Positions 14,570 through 25,436 of a DNA stretch of 64,000 nt are shown in pieces (within the stretch, counting starts at the first letter, position 1; each line of letters opens with the position of its first letter). A model generated the notes under the pieces. The model searched no databases. It was not told the DNA's origin and saw only the letters and a program-made list of their open reading frames with translations. Origin of the DNA: Enterobacter sp. C2 (lineage in GTDB: Bacteria; Pseudomonadota; Gammaproteobacteria; Enterobacterales; Enterobacteriaceae); contig NZ_CP082269.1 of NCBI RefSeq assembly GCF_019880405.1, forward strand, positions 434,001 through 498,000. The letters are read 5' to 3'. The position numbers and the translations under genes were made by a program.

Positions 14570-16024
14570 ATGGCAACCCAGGCACTTCAGGACAATGCGC
14601 TTTTTCAAACAGGCTATTTCGTAGACGGCGTATGGAAAATGCTGGAGAACACCTTCGACGTGACCAACCCGGCAACGGGCGAGGTGATAGCGAAGGTTGC
14701 TAAAGCAGGCAAAAAAGAGACCGAGGAGGCGATTGCTGCCGCCACGCGCGCGTTTCCCGCCTGGCGGGCGAAAACCGCGAAAGAGCGCTCCGCTATTCTC
14801 TACCGCTGGTATGCGCTGATTATTGAGAACAAAACCTGGCTGGGACAGCTGATGACCAGCGAGCAGGGTAAGCCGCTGAAAGAGGCGGAGGGCGAAGTCG
14901 AGTACGCCGCCAGCTTTATTCAGTGGTTCGCCGAAGAGGCGAAGCGCGCCAACGGCGAGATTATTCCACCGATTAAACCCGGCTCGCGCATTCTTGCCAC
15001 CCGCGAGCCGATTGGCGTTGTTGCAGCCATCACGCCGTGGAACTTCCCGATGGCAATGCTGACCCGCAAGCTGGGTCCGGCGCTGGCGGCTGGCTGTACC
15101 GGCGTCATCAAGCCCGCCAACAATACGCCCCTCAGCGCCTTTGCCCTTGTGCAGCTGGCGAAAAAAGCGGGCGTCCCGGATGGGGTACTCAATGCCGTGG
15201 CGGGCACCACCGCTGAGATCAGCGATGCGATCATGGCCAGCCCGCAGGTGCGTAAAATCTCCTTCACCGGTTCTACTGCCGTGGGTAAAACGCTGGTCCG
15301 TAACGCCGCTGAAACCATGAAAAAAGTGTCGATGGAGCTGGGGGGCAACGCGCCCTATATCGTCTTTGACGATGCAGACATCGATGCCGCCGTTGAGGGG
15401 GCGATTGCCAATAAATTCCGTAACGCCGGGCAGGTGTGCGTCAGCGTCAACCGTTTCTATATCCACGAAGCCGTTTATGACGCCTTCGTGAACAAGCTCG
15501 CCGAGCGGGTTAGTGCCCTGAAAGTGGGTAACGGTATGGAGGAGGGCGTGGTCGTGGGGCCGCTCATCGAGTCGGCGGCGGTGGACAAGGTACGCGAACA
15601 TGTAGAGGATGCGATCGCCAAAGGCGCAACGGCGCTGGCGGGCGGCAAAGCCCACGCGCTGGGAGGAAACTTCTGGCAGCCAACGGTGCTCACCAACTGT
15701 AGCGACAGCATGAAGCTGGCTGCGGAGGAGACTTTCGGCCCGGTGGCTGCCTGCTTCCGCTTCACCACCGAAGATGAGGTGATCCATCGCGCTAACGATA
15801 CGCCGTTTGGCCTTGCAGCCTACTTCTATACCCAGAATCTACAGCGCGTCTTCCGCGTATCGCAGGCGCTGGAAGCCGGGATGATTGGGGTTAACGAGTG
15901 CGCGGTATCTACCGAACTGGGACCATTTGGCGGAGTGAAAGAGTCTGGCTTAGGCCGGGAAGGATCGGTGCTGGGACTGGAAGAGTACCTGGAAGTTAAG
16001 ACTCTTCATCTCGGAGGATTATAA
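14570..16024 (+). CDS. NAD(P)-dependent succinate-semialdehyde dehydrogenase-like protein (GabD family)
   Basis: Aldehyde dehydrogenase superfamily enzyme of 484 residues, closest by eye to GabD-type succinate-semialdehyde dehydrogenases, which oxidise succinate semialdehyde to succinate. It has the PWNFP motif (about 159-163), the general base Glu256 in MELGGNAP and the nucleophile Cys290 in NAGQVCVSVNR. GabD as I recall it has CVC here; this protein has CVS, so the second cysteine is Ser292. A start ATG at 14570 follows a GGGAGGA-like ribosome site. E. coli has no gene here between aaeB and yhcO, so it is an accessory insertion, on its own promoter after the aaeB terminator. Substrate could be another semialdehyde or an aromatic aldehyde. 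Confidence 0.85.
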   Translation: MATQALQDNALFQTGYFVDGVWKMLENTFDVTNPATGEVIAKVAKAGKKETEEAIAAATRAFPAWRAKTAKERSAILYRWYALIIENKTWLGQLMTSEQGKPLKEAEGEVEYAASFIQWFAEEAKRANGEIIPPIKPGSRILATREPIGVVAAITPWNFPMAMLTRKLGPALAAGCTGVIKPANNTPLSAFALVQLAKKAGVPDGVLNAVAGTTAEISDAIMASPQVRKISFTGSTAVGKTLVRNAAETMKKVSMELGGNAPYIVFDDADIDAAVEGAIANKFRNAGQVCVSVNRFYIHEAVYDAFVNKLAERVSALKVGNGMEEGVVVGPLIESAAVDKVREHVEDAIAKGATALAGGKAHALGGNFWQPTVLTNCSDSMKLAAEETFGPVAACFRFTTEDEVIHRANDTPFGLAAYFYTQNLQRVFRVSQALEAGMIGVNECAVSTELGPFGGVKESGLGREGSVLGLEEYLEVKTLHLGGL

Positions 16025-16069
16025 ACGCTGGGGCGGCACAGGCCGCCCATTCGCGCAGGGTGGCTAATA

Positions 16070-16348
16070 ATGACTATTTACACGTTTGATTTTGACGAAA
16101 TTGACGATCAATACGCTTTTTATCGCGAATTTTGCCGCACTTTTACTATCGATCGGACAAAGGTGAATAATCTGGACTCGCTGTGGGAGGTAGTAACCAG
16201 TGAGGATAACGTTCTGCCGATGCCGCTTGAGATCGAGTTTGTCCACCTGCATGAAAAACAACGTCGTCGCTTTGGCGCGTTAATCCTGCTCTTTGACGAA
16301 GCCGAAGAGGAGCTGGGCGGCATGCTGCGGTTTAACGTGCGCGCCTGA
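16070..16348 (+). CDS. yhcO: Barstar-family protein YhcO
   Basis: A 92-residue acidic protein of the barstar family, whose founder inhibits the ribonuclease barnase; the target of YhcO is unknown. The sequence begins [14 protein letters not shown] and includes PLEIEFVHL and [18 protein letters not shown], matching E. coli YhcO (90 residues) closely. No barnase-like gene lies nearby. It follows the aldehyde dehydrogenase by 45 bases and converges on yhcN. Confidence 0.9.
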   Translation: MTIYTFDFDEIDDQYAFYREFCRTFTIDRTKVNNLDSLWEVVTSEDNVLPMPLEIEFVHLHEKQRRRFGALILLFDEAEEELGGMLRFNVRA

Positions 16349-16365
16349 AGGCACACTTCAGTTAT

Positions 16366-16390
16366 AAAAAAGCCCCCGACAGGCGGGGGC
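16366..16390 (-). terminator. Terminator of yhcN
   Basis: On the - strand, a 7-base-pair GC stem (16372-16378 with 16384-16390) is followed by six T. It lies between convergent yhcO and yhcN and serves yhcN. Confidence 0.85.
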
Positions 16391-16417
16391 AAGGTCGTAG
16401 AACACTACGACGAGGGT

Positions 16418-16681
16418 TTATTTGTAGAGTTCTGCAGTAGCGTGCCAGTGGTCACCGGTACGCGCTTCGATAATACGGTAAGAGGATGCGCCCTGTGCTT
16501 CGGCTTTTTGATTCAGCGCATCACGAATATCCATCGGTGAGGAGCTTACTGCGCCTACGGAAACCGTACCGATTGCCTGGCGGCCCTGCGCCTGATCAGC
16601 GTTAATGGAGTCGGCAGCGAAAGCACCGAAAGAGAGTGCAGACAGGATGCCCAGAGCGGCTACAGTTGTTTTGATTTTCAT
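16418..16681 (-). CDS. yhcN: Periplasmic stress protein YhcN (DUF1471)
   Basis: Small secreted protein of the YdgH/BhsA/McbA (DUF1471) family. The 87-residue product has a signal peptide ending AFA at residues 20-22, so the mature part is about 65 residues, with the typical GTVSVGAVSS and SYRIIEARTGDHWHATAELYK-like ending. In E. coli, yhcN is induced by cytoplasmic acidification and hydrogen peroxide. It is monocistronic with its own terminator, and a -10 like TATACT lies about 65 bases upstream. Confidence 0.93.
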   Translation of the reverse strand: MKIKTTVAALGILSALSFGAFAADSINADQAQGRQAIGTVSVGAVSSSPMDIRDALNQKAEAQGASSYRIIEARTGDHWHATAELYK

Positions 16682-17029
16682 GGTGTTTACCTCGTCGGAT
16701 TCTTATTTACTGGGGTCTTATTTCGTGACCCTCATCACAAAATCAAGTATACACTAATCACCGCAAAAATTAATACCATGCTAATGGTTTCATGGGTTAT
16801 TACGTCACATAAATTTAACTTCTTATAACGTAAAAGAATAAAAATGCGGTTTTAAGAGGGGTAATTGATTGGTATCTCTAAGAAAATCATATGGATACGG
16901 TTTTTTAGCATTTTGTGCGATCGCGCAGGTGGGATCCACTGGATGACAAGGAAATGACAGAGAATCGCACATTCTGTTAAAGGCGCAGGCAGTGGATTAT
17001 GGTGATAAACGGGCTAACCGAGAAAGATT
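16682..17029. other. yhcN upstream region without a gene
   Basis: This AT-rich gap between the yhcN start and the argR terminator holds no convincing gene. On the - strand a candidate yhcN -10 hexamer TATACT lies at 16746-16751, with only a weak AT-rich -35 about 17 bases further upstream. Nothing else clear is seen. Confidence 0.45.
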
Positions 17030-17051
17030 CCCCTCGCTAAGGCGCGAGGGG
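17030..17051 (-). terminator. Hairpin after argR
   Basis: An 8-base-pair stem (17030-17037 with 17044-17051) lies 9 bases beyond the argR stop on the - strand and is followed by a T-containing but imperfect tract. Probably the argR terminator. Confidence 0.5.
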
Positions 17052-17059
17052 AGAGAGGA

Positions 17060-17533
<474 letters not shown>

Positions 17534-17568
17534 TCACCCGTAGAATGGCGATTGAAACAACATTATTA

Positions 17569-17592
17569 TGCATAAAAATGAATTTTTATGCA
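17569..17592. promoter_or_regulatory. ARG-box palindrome upstream of argR
   Basis: A 24-base palindrome with 11-base perfect arms, TGCATAAAAAT and its complement, separated by GA. Each half resembles the ARG-box consensus (TGAAT, four A/T, ATTCA) and the two boxes share the central TGAA. Its place just upstream of argR indicates ArgR autoregulation. Confidence 0.75.
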
Positions 17593-17672
17593 AATAGTCT
17601 GCCACTATTAAGGCTGAAATAATGTTATGAAAGCCGCGGATTTTATCAAAATAACTTATCGAGAAACATGCC

Positions 17673-17688
17673 TGTGTCACGGGTCACA
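17673..17688. promoter_or_regulatory. Candidate CRP site upstream of mdh
   Basis: The sequence TGTGT-N6-TCACA matches nine of the ten core positions of the CRP consensus TGTGA-N6-TCACA. It lies 266 bases before mdh, which is catabolite-controlled in E. coli. It might equally act on argR; the assignment is inference. Confidence 0.5.
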
Positions 17689-17851
17689 AATAAGATTAAA
17701 AGTAAAATAAATGTTATTAAAGTGCTGTTGTTTTGCTAGCTTTACAGGGTGTATTGTACCGCCTGCGGGGATATGCCTGGCTTTATGAAGGAAATTTTCA
17801 TGCTGCCGGAGAGGGCAACAGAAAGTGGATGATGCTAAAAGCGAGCTGTAA

Positions 17852-18892
<1,041 letters not shown>

Positions 18893-18910
18893 TTCAGAAC
18901 CGTAGCTCTC

Positions 18911-18986
18911 GTAGGCCGGGTAAGGCTGTAAGCCGCCACCCGGCATTACCGCAATGCCCGGTGGCGCTACGCTTACCGGGCCTACG
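18911..18986. repeat. BIME: two opposed REP elements between mdh and degS
   Basis: Two REP-type palindromes (about 18911-18945 and 18954-18986) lie head to head; GTAGGCCGGGTAAG at the left end is the complement of CTTACCGGGCCTAC at the right. Position between convergent genes is typical of enterobacterial BIMEs, which protect mRNA ends and can bind gyrase or Pol I. Confidence 0.9.
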
Positions 18987-19002
18987 GAACTACAAAACTG
19001 GG

Positions 19003-20070
19003 CTAGTTTGTAGCCGGGTACTCCTGAATCGTCACGTGTAGCAGCAGCTTTTTATCCTCACGCATTACTTCGACCGGGATCTCTGAACCCGGACGGATCT
19101 CCGCCACCTGGTCCATCGTTTCCAGTGCCGAAATGGCTGGCTTGCCGTTCACCGAGACAATCACGTCGTTGACCTGAATACCTGCGCGTGCCGCCGGACC
19201 GTCCGGGGCCACCTCGTTAACCACGATCCCCTGGATCTGATCGATCCCACCGCCCTGGGTATGCAGAGGCGCGATCTCTCTGCCGCCGATACCAATATAG
19301 CCACGGATCACCCGCCCGTCGCGGATTAGCTTATCCATAATCTTGGTGGCCAGCTGGAACGGGATAGCGAAGCCGATCCCCTCTGGCGTTTCGCCATCGT
19401 TGCTCTTATCAAACGAGAGGGTATTAATGCCCATCAGCTCGCCGAGGGAGTTAACCAGCGCGCCGCCGGAGTTGCCGTGGTTAATAGAGGCGTCGGTCTG
19501 CAAGAAGTTCTGCCGTCCCGACGGGTTCAGACCGATGCGGCCGGTGGCGCTGATGATCCCCTGGGTGATGGTCTGGCCGAGGTTATAGGGGTTACCGATA
19601 GCCATAACGACGTCGCCGATGTGCGGGGTGCGCTGACGGTTGATAGGGATAACAGGCAGACCGCCGGTGGCGTTGACCTTCAGCACAGCCAAGTCTGTTA
19701 GCGTATCGGAGCCGACCAGCAGCGCCTCAAATACGCGACCGTCCTGCAGCGCGACGATGATCTGATCCGCATCGTTAATCACATGCTTGTTGGTAATAAT
19801 ATACCCGCGCTGATCCATAATCACCCCGGAACCCAGGGTGCGGATCTCCAGCTGATTGTTGGACGAGCTGGCTGCGCTGCGGTTATAGACGTTGACCACC
19901 GCAGGCGCAGCCCGGCGCACCGCCTGGTTATAGCTCACCGGCGTTTCATCGGTGCTGTCAAACTGCGGGGTAGCGGAGGCGCTCAGCTGACGTAGCGAGG
20001 GCAGGGCAGCCAGCAGCAGGCTACCTACAATGAGGCCAATAGCGACAGATCGGAATAGCTTCACTAACAT
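19003..20070 (-). CDS. degS: Sigma-E stress sensor protease DegS
   Basis: Membrane-anchored periplasmic serine protease that cuts RseA when its PDZ domain binds C-termini of unfolded outer-membrane porins, starting the sigma-E response. The 355-residue protein has an N-terminal membrane anchor (about 5-24), a trypsin-like domain with the triad His96, Asp126 and Ser201 (in NHGNSGGA) and one PDZ domain (about 255-345). All positions agree with E. coli DegS. It follows degQ on the same strand after 88 bases that contain a hairpin. Confidence 0.97.
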   Translation of the reverse strand: MLVKLFRSVAIGLIVGSLLLAALPSLRQLSASATPQFDSTDETPVSYNQAVRRAAPAVVNVYNRSAASSSNNQLEIRTLGSGVIMDQRGYIITNKHVINDADQIIVALQDGRVFEALLVGSDTLTDLAVLKVNATGGLPVIPINRQRTPHIGDVVMAIGNPYNLGQTITQGIISATGRIGLNPSGRQNFLQTDASINHGNSGGALVNSLGELMGINTLSFDKSNDGETPEGIGFAIPFQLATKIMDKLIRDGRVIRGYIGIGGREIAPLHTQGGGIDQIQGIVVNEVAPDGPAARAGIQVNDVIVSVNGKPAISALETMDQVAEIRPGSEIPVEVMREDKKLLLHVTIQEYPATN

Positions 20071-20117
20071 GATGCGGACGTCGTTAAAGAGGGTGCGGGC
20101 AGCATAGCACGACTTAT

Positions 20118-20148
20118 CCGGACATCACACAGCGTCGGTGATGTCCGG
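20118..20148 (-). other. Intercistronic hairpin between degQ and degS
   Basis: An 11-base-pair perfect stem (20118-20128 with 20138-20148) lies 11 bases after the degQ stop. It lacks a T tract, so it may protect the degQ mRNA end or attenuate read-through into degS rather than terminate fully. Confidence 0.45.
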
Positions 20149-20158
20149 CAGTCTGGGG

Positions 20159-21529
20159 CTAGCGCAGGAGTAAATAGAGCGTATCGTTACCGCGTACGAC
20201 GTGTAGCGCAATAATATTAGGCTTCGTCTCCAGCACCTTACGCATCTCGGCGATGGACTGCACCCGCTCGCGGTTGACGCCGATAATCACGTCGTCTTTA
20301 TGCAGGCCAGCCTGGGCGGCGGGACTGTCCTTGGCCACCTCCTCAACTTTGATGCCTTTAGTACTATCCTTCAGCTGTCCATCGGCCAGGCTTGCGCCCT
20401 GTAACGCCGGAGAGAGGCTCTCCGCGCTGGCGGAAGAGGCGGTGCTCTTGTCCAGGGTCACTTCCACGTCCTGGCCTTTGCCATCGCGCAGCAGGCCAAG
20501 CTTGACCTTGGTGCCAGGCGCTGTGGTGGCGATGCGCGAGCGCAGTTCGGCAAAGCTGCTCAGCGGCTTGCCGTTCAGGCTGACGATCACATCGCCCGAT
20601 TTGATCCCGGCTTTGGCTGAGCCTGAGCCAGGCAGCACTTCGCTCACAAAGGCCCCGCGCTGCACGTTGAGGTTAAACGCCTTGGCGATATCGGCGCTCA
20701 TCTCCATGCCTTTGATACCTAACAGGCCGCGCTGGATTTCACCGGACTGGATCAGCTGCTGGGCGAGGGTTTGCGCCATGTTGCTGGGGATAGCAAAGCC
20801 AATACCGATGCTGCCGCCGGTTGGGGCCAGAATCGCGGTGTTGATGCCGATCAGCTCGCCGTTGAGGTTAAGCAGCGCCCCGCCGGAGTTGCCGCGGTTA
20901 ATAGAGGCATCGGTCTGAATAAAGTTCTCTAGCCCCTCAAGGTTGAGCCCGCTGCGTCCGAGGGCCGAAATAATCCCTGAGGTAGCGGTCTGGCCGAGGC
21001 CAAACGGGTTGCCGACCGCGACGGCAAAATCACCAACCCGCAGCTTATCGGAGTCGGCGACGGCAATCTGCGTCAGCCCGGTGGCGTTCTGCAGCTGTAA
21101 CAGGGCGATATCGCTCTGGTCATCGCCGCCAATCAGCTTGGCTTCAAACTCACGGCCATCGTTAAGCTGGACGTTAATCTTCTGCGCCTGGTTAATCACG
21201 TGGTTATTGGTCAGCACATAGCCTTTGGCGGCGTCGATGATCACGCCGGAGCCTAGCCCTTCAAACGGCTGGGCCTTGCCATCAGGCAGCTCTTCACCGA
21301 AATATTTTTTCAGCTCTTCAGGTATTTTTTGCTCGGGGGCGACCGCCGTGCCTTCTACCTGCACGCTCACCACCGCAGGCAGCACCTTCTCCAGCATTGG
21401 CGCGAGGCTGGGAAGCGCTGGCTGGCCGGGGATCTGCGCGGGCAGCGAGGCCGTCGCCGGGAACGGTGCCGAGAGGGATAATCCGACACTTAACGCTAAT
21501 GCACTCAACAGCGGGTTTCTTTTCTTCAT
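20159..21529 (-). CDS. degQ: Periplasmic serine endoprotease DegQ
   Basis: HtrA-family protease and chaperone that removes misfolded periplasmic proteins. The 456-residue product has a signal peptide ending near ATA at about residue 27, a protease domain with His110, Asp140 and Ser215 (in NRGNSGGAL) and two PDZ domains (about 260-350 and 365-455). The start is the ATG at 21529, which gives the conserved MKKRNPLLSALALSVG signal; a longer frame extends to 21952 but runs into zapG and is not conserved. The shorter Q-linker than in DegP supports DegQ. Confidence 0.96.
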   Translation of the reverse strand: MKKRNPLLSALALSVGLSLSAPFPATASLPAQIPGQPALPSLAPMLEKVLPAVVSVQVEGTAVAPEQKIPEELKKYFGEELPDGKAQPFEGLGSGVIIDAAKGYVLTNNHVINQAQKINVQLNDGREFEAKLIGGDDQSDIALLQLQNATGLTQIAVADSDKLRVGDFAVAVGNPFGLGQTATSGIISALGRSGLNLEGLENFIQTDASINRGNSGGALLNLNGELIGINTAILAPTGGSIGIGFAIPSNMAQTLAQQLIQSGEIQRGLLGIKGMEMSADIAKAFNLNVQRGAFVSEVLPGSGSAKAGIKSGDVIVSLNGKPLSSFAELRSRIATTAPGTKVKLGLLRDGKGQDVEVTLDKSTASSASAESLSPALQGASLADGQLKDSTKGIKVEEVAKDSPAAQAGLHKDDVIIGVNRERVQSIAEMRKVLETKPNIIALHVVRGNDTLYLLLR

Positions 21530-21698
21530 TGATGCAAGCTCTCGTGACCTGAAGTGAAAGGAAAAAAATGCCCCAAAACGGATCGATGTTATTGAATTTT
21601 CAACCGGGTAACAATGCGGATAATGATTAAATAATAGCTGGGATGGCGAAAGAAGAGGCGGGCGTAGCCAGTACGCCCGAAAAAAAAGTAGGTCAGGA

Positions 21699-22097
21699 TC
21701 AGTCGCGCTTCGCTGCACCACGCAGCAGGCCCGACGCGCTGTCGGAGTAGTCACGCGGCATCTGAACCGGGGCCTGGTCGTTACCAGCTTCGGACTCGGC
21801 AAGGCGGTTGCGGAACGGATTGTCTTCCGCAGACATCTCTGGCAGCAGCTGGCTGGAGCTTTTTGCCATGTGCTGATAAAGCTGACGGTAGTCGTGGGCC
21901 ATGTTATCGAGCAGCTCTGCGCTGCGGGCAAAGTGGCCGGTAAGCTCTTCACGATACTCTTCCAGCTCGGCTTTGTTCTTCTCTAACTCATACTGTAAGG
22001 CCTGCTGCTGGCGCAGTTTGCGGTTTCCAAAGCGCATGCCCACAGCACCAATAATGATGCCGACGACTAATCCAATTAGCGCATATTCCCAGGTCAT
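21699..22097 (-). CDS. zapG: Cell division and envelope protein ZapG (YhcB)
   Basis: Inner-membrane protein with one N-terminal membrane helix (about 4-20) and a cytoplasmic coiled coil (about 25-75), DUF1043 family. In E. coli, ZapG/YhcB links cell division, elongation and envelope growth, and its loss causes division and envelope defects. The start at 22097 gives the conserved MTWEYALIGLVVG and 132 residues as in E. coli; a longer frame to 22208 is not conserved. It is divergent from zapE. A hairpin with a 8-base-pair stem lies downstream (21659-21679), before degQ. Confidence 0.95.
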   Translation of the reverse strand: MTWEYALIGLVVGIIIGAVGMRFGNRKLRQQQALQYELEKNKAELEEYREELTGHFARSAELLDNMAHDYRQLYQHMAKSSSQLLPEMSAEDNPFRNRLAESEAGNDQAPVQMPRDYSDSASGLLRGAAKRD

Positions 22098-22290
22098 GAA
22101 CATCTCCCGTTGTGTTGTAGGTCCGTAGGGTGTAGGCGGCGAGGCTCCTTGCCTGTGCCTCATTATGCCACTATAACCGCTAAATCCGTATAAGTGGAAT
22201 CCTGGCACAGCATCGCGTAGTGTAGAACGGCCTTTTTTTCACCAGCCAGGACCTGCGGCAAATTCATTATCAAGGAATAACAATAGCATC

Positions 22291-23418
22291 ATGCAGAGCC
22301 TTACCCCCACATCGCGATATCAACTGGCCCTAAAAGAGGGCAGCCATCAGCCTGACGACGTCCAGCGCGAGGCCGTCAATCGGCTGGAGACCCTCTATCA
22401 GCAGCTCACGAGCCGTACCGAGACGCCCGCTGCCGGCGGCGGACTGCGGGCGGCGTTTGGTAAACTGCTGGGCAAGCGCGAGACGCACAACGCAGCGCCA
22501 GTGCGAGGCCTGTATATGTGGGGCGGCGTCGGGCGGGGGAAAACCTGGCTGATGGATCTCTTCTACCATAGCCTGCCGGGTACGCGTAAACAGCGGCTGC
22601 ACTTTCACCGCTTTATGCTGCGGGTGCACGAAGAGCTAACCCAGCTGCAGGGGCAGAGCGATCCGCTGGAGATCGTTGCCGACCGCTTTAAGGCCGAGAC
22701 CGACGTGCTCTGCTTTGACGAGTTTTTTGTTTCGGATATCACCGATGCCATGCTGCTGGGCGGCCTGATGCAGGCGCTGTTTGCCCGTGGCATTACGCTG
22801 GTCGCCACGTCGAATATTCCGCCGGAGAATCTCTATCGCAACGGCCTGCAGCGCGCGCGCTTCCTGCCGGCTATCGAGGCGATCAAGCAGCACTGCGACA
22901 TCATGAACGTTGACGCCGGGATTGATTATCGCCTGCGTACGCTGACCCAGGCGCACCTCTGGCTGTCGCCGCTGAATGCCGAGACGGCGCAGCAGATGGA
23001 GACGCTGTGGCAGGCGCTGGCCGGAGCGAAGCGGGAGAATCATCCGACGCTTGAGATTAACCACCGTCCACTGCCGACGCTGGGGGTAGAGAACCAGACG
23101 CTCGCGGTCTCCTTCACTACCCTGTGCGTCGATGCCCGCAGCCAGCATGACTACATTGCGCTCTCGCAGATGTTCCATACCGTGCTGCTGTTTGACGTCC
23201 CGGTGATGACCCCGCTGATGGAGAACGAAGCCCGGCGCTTTATCGCGTTGGTAGATGAGTTTTACGAGCGCCACGTCAAGCTAGTGATCAGCGCCGACGC
23301 GGCACTGCATGAGATCTACCGGGGCGAGCGGCTGAAGTTTGAGTTCCAGCGCTGCCTGTCGCGTTTGCAGGAGATGCAGAGCGAGGACTATTTAGCCCGC
23401 GAGCACCTGGCCGGATAA
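22291..23418 (+). CDS. zapE: Cell division ATPase ZapE
   Basis: AFG1-like ATPase that joins the Z ring during constriction and affects FtsZ bundling, especially under low oxygen and heat. The 375-residue product has Walker A GGVGRGKT (78-85), Walker B as VLCFDEF (about 140-146) and the sensor region LVATSNIPPENLY typical of AFG1 proteins. It matches E. coli ZapE (YhcM, 375 residues). The gene is divergent from zapG and is followed by the rplM promoter. Confidence 0.96.
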   Translation: MQSLTPTSRYQLALKEGSHQPDDVQREAVNRLETLYQQLTSRTETPAAGGGLRAAFGKLLGKRETHNAAPVRGLYMWGGVGRGKTWLMDLFYHSLPGTRKQRLHFHRFMLRVHEELTQLQGQSDPLEIVADRFKAETDVLCFDEFFVSDITDAMLLGGLMQALFARGITLVATSNIPPENLYRNGLQRARFLPAIEAIKQHCDIMNVDAGIDYRLRTLTQAHLWLSPLNAETAQQMETLWQALAGAKRENHPTLEINHRPLPTLGVENQTLAVSFTTLCVDARSQHDYIALSQMFHTVLLFDVPVMTPLMENEARRFIALVDEFYERHVKLVISADAALHEIYRGERLKFEFQRCLSRLQEMQSEDYLAREHLAG

Positions 23419-23452
23419 AGGCGAAAACCTCGTCACGAAGTATAAAAAGGGG

Positions 23453-24480
<1,028 letters not shown>

Positions 24481-24514
24481 TTTGTTTCTGCTTACGCAGA
24501 ACGAATGGCGCAAA

Positions 24515-24540
24515 AACCCGGTTTATACCGGGTTTTTTTA
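24515..24540 (+). terminator. Terminator of rplM-rpsI
   Basis: Stem CCCGGT/ACCGGG (24517-24522 with 24527-24532), loop TTAT, flanked by A and T runs, the T run following directly. Confidence 0.9.
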
Positions 24541-24792
24541 TGGACAAAAGATAAGATATCCACAGCAAGCATCGATTTTTTCCTGATTTGCAGCATTTCC
24601 GGAATCGCCTCACCACAAAGCCCGCAAAATCTGGTAAACTATCATCCAATTTTCTGCCCAAATGCCGGGGATTGCTCATTTTTTGCTGCGTTTTGCACAA
24701 ATGCGTCTCTCCGGGTGGATGGGTGACCTTACATCTGGCTAGTCACTTTGTGGCTCGCAGCAGTAATATTCTGAATATACCTGGAGGTTTTC

Positions 24793-25431
24793 ATGGCTGT
24801 CGCTGCCAACAAACGTTCGGTAATGACGCTGTTTTCTGGTCCTACTGACATCTATAGCCACCAAGTCCGCATCGTGCTGGCCGAAAAAGGTGTGAGTTTC
24901 GAAATCGAACACGTGGAAAAGGATAATCCGCCTCAGGATCTGATTGACCTCAACCCCAATCAAAGCGTACCGACGCTGGTGGATCGCGAGCTGACCCTGT
25001 GGGAGTCTCGCATCATTATGGAGTACCTGGACGAGCGCTTCCCGCACCCGCCGCTGATGCCGGTCTATCCGGTTGCGCGTGGTGAGAGCCGTCTTTACAT
25101 GCAACGCATTGAGAAAGACTGGTACACGCTGATGAACGTTATCGTCAACAGCGCCGGTGCTCAGGCAGATGCCGCCCGTAAGCAGCTGCGTGAAGAGCTG
25201 CTGAGTATCGCCCCGGTCTTTACCCAGAAACCTTACTTCCTGAGCGATGAGTTCAGCCTGGTAGACTGCTACCTGGCACCGCTGCTGTGGCGTTTACCGC
25301 AGCTGGGCATTGAGCTGAGCGGTACCGGTTCGAAAGAGCTGAAAGGCTACATGACCCGCGTTTTCGAACGCGACTCCTTCCTCGCTTCTCTGACAGAAGC
25401 CGAACGCGAAATGCGCCTCGGCCGGGGTTAA
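24793..25431 (+). CDS. sspA: Stringent starvation protein A
   Basis: RNA polymerase-associated protein with a glutathione S-transferase fold but no GST activity; it is induced in starvation, lowers H-NS levels and supports acid tolerance. The 212-residue product has the thioredoxin-like N-domain (about 10-87, FSGPTDIYSHQVRI) and a helical C-domain with the PHP segment FPHPPLMPVYP (about 83-93) needed for function. Length equals E. coli. It is followed after 5 bases by sspB. Confidence 0.97.
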   Translation: MAVAANKRSVMTLFSGPTDIYSHQVRIVLAEKGVSFEIEHVEKDNPPQDLIDLNPNQSVPTLVDRELTLWESRIIMEYLDERFPHPPLMPVYPVARGESRLYMQRIEKDWYTLMNVIVNSAGAQADAARKQLREELLSIAPVFTQKPYFLSDEFSLVDCYLAPLLWRLPQLGIELSGTGSKELKGYMTRVFERDSFLASLTEAEREMRLGRG

Positions 25432-25436
25432 TACGC

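Noticed and set aside
14549-15787. Open frame of 412 codons antisense to the aldehyde dehydrogenase
   Set aside because: Shadow frame of the real gene; no recognisable protein.
21659-21686. Hairpin followed by a run of A between zapG and degQ
   Set aside because: The A run lies on the wrong side for a - strand terminator, and no + strand gene ends there.
21530-21952. Upstream extension of degQ to 597 residues
   Set aside because: The extension has no signal peptide at its start, overlaps zapG and hides the clear signal peptide beginning at 21529.
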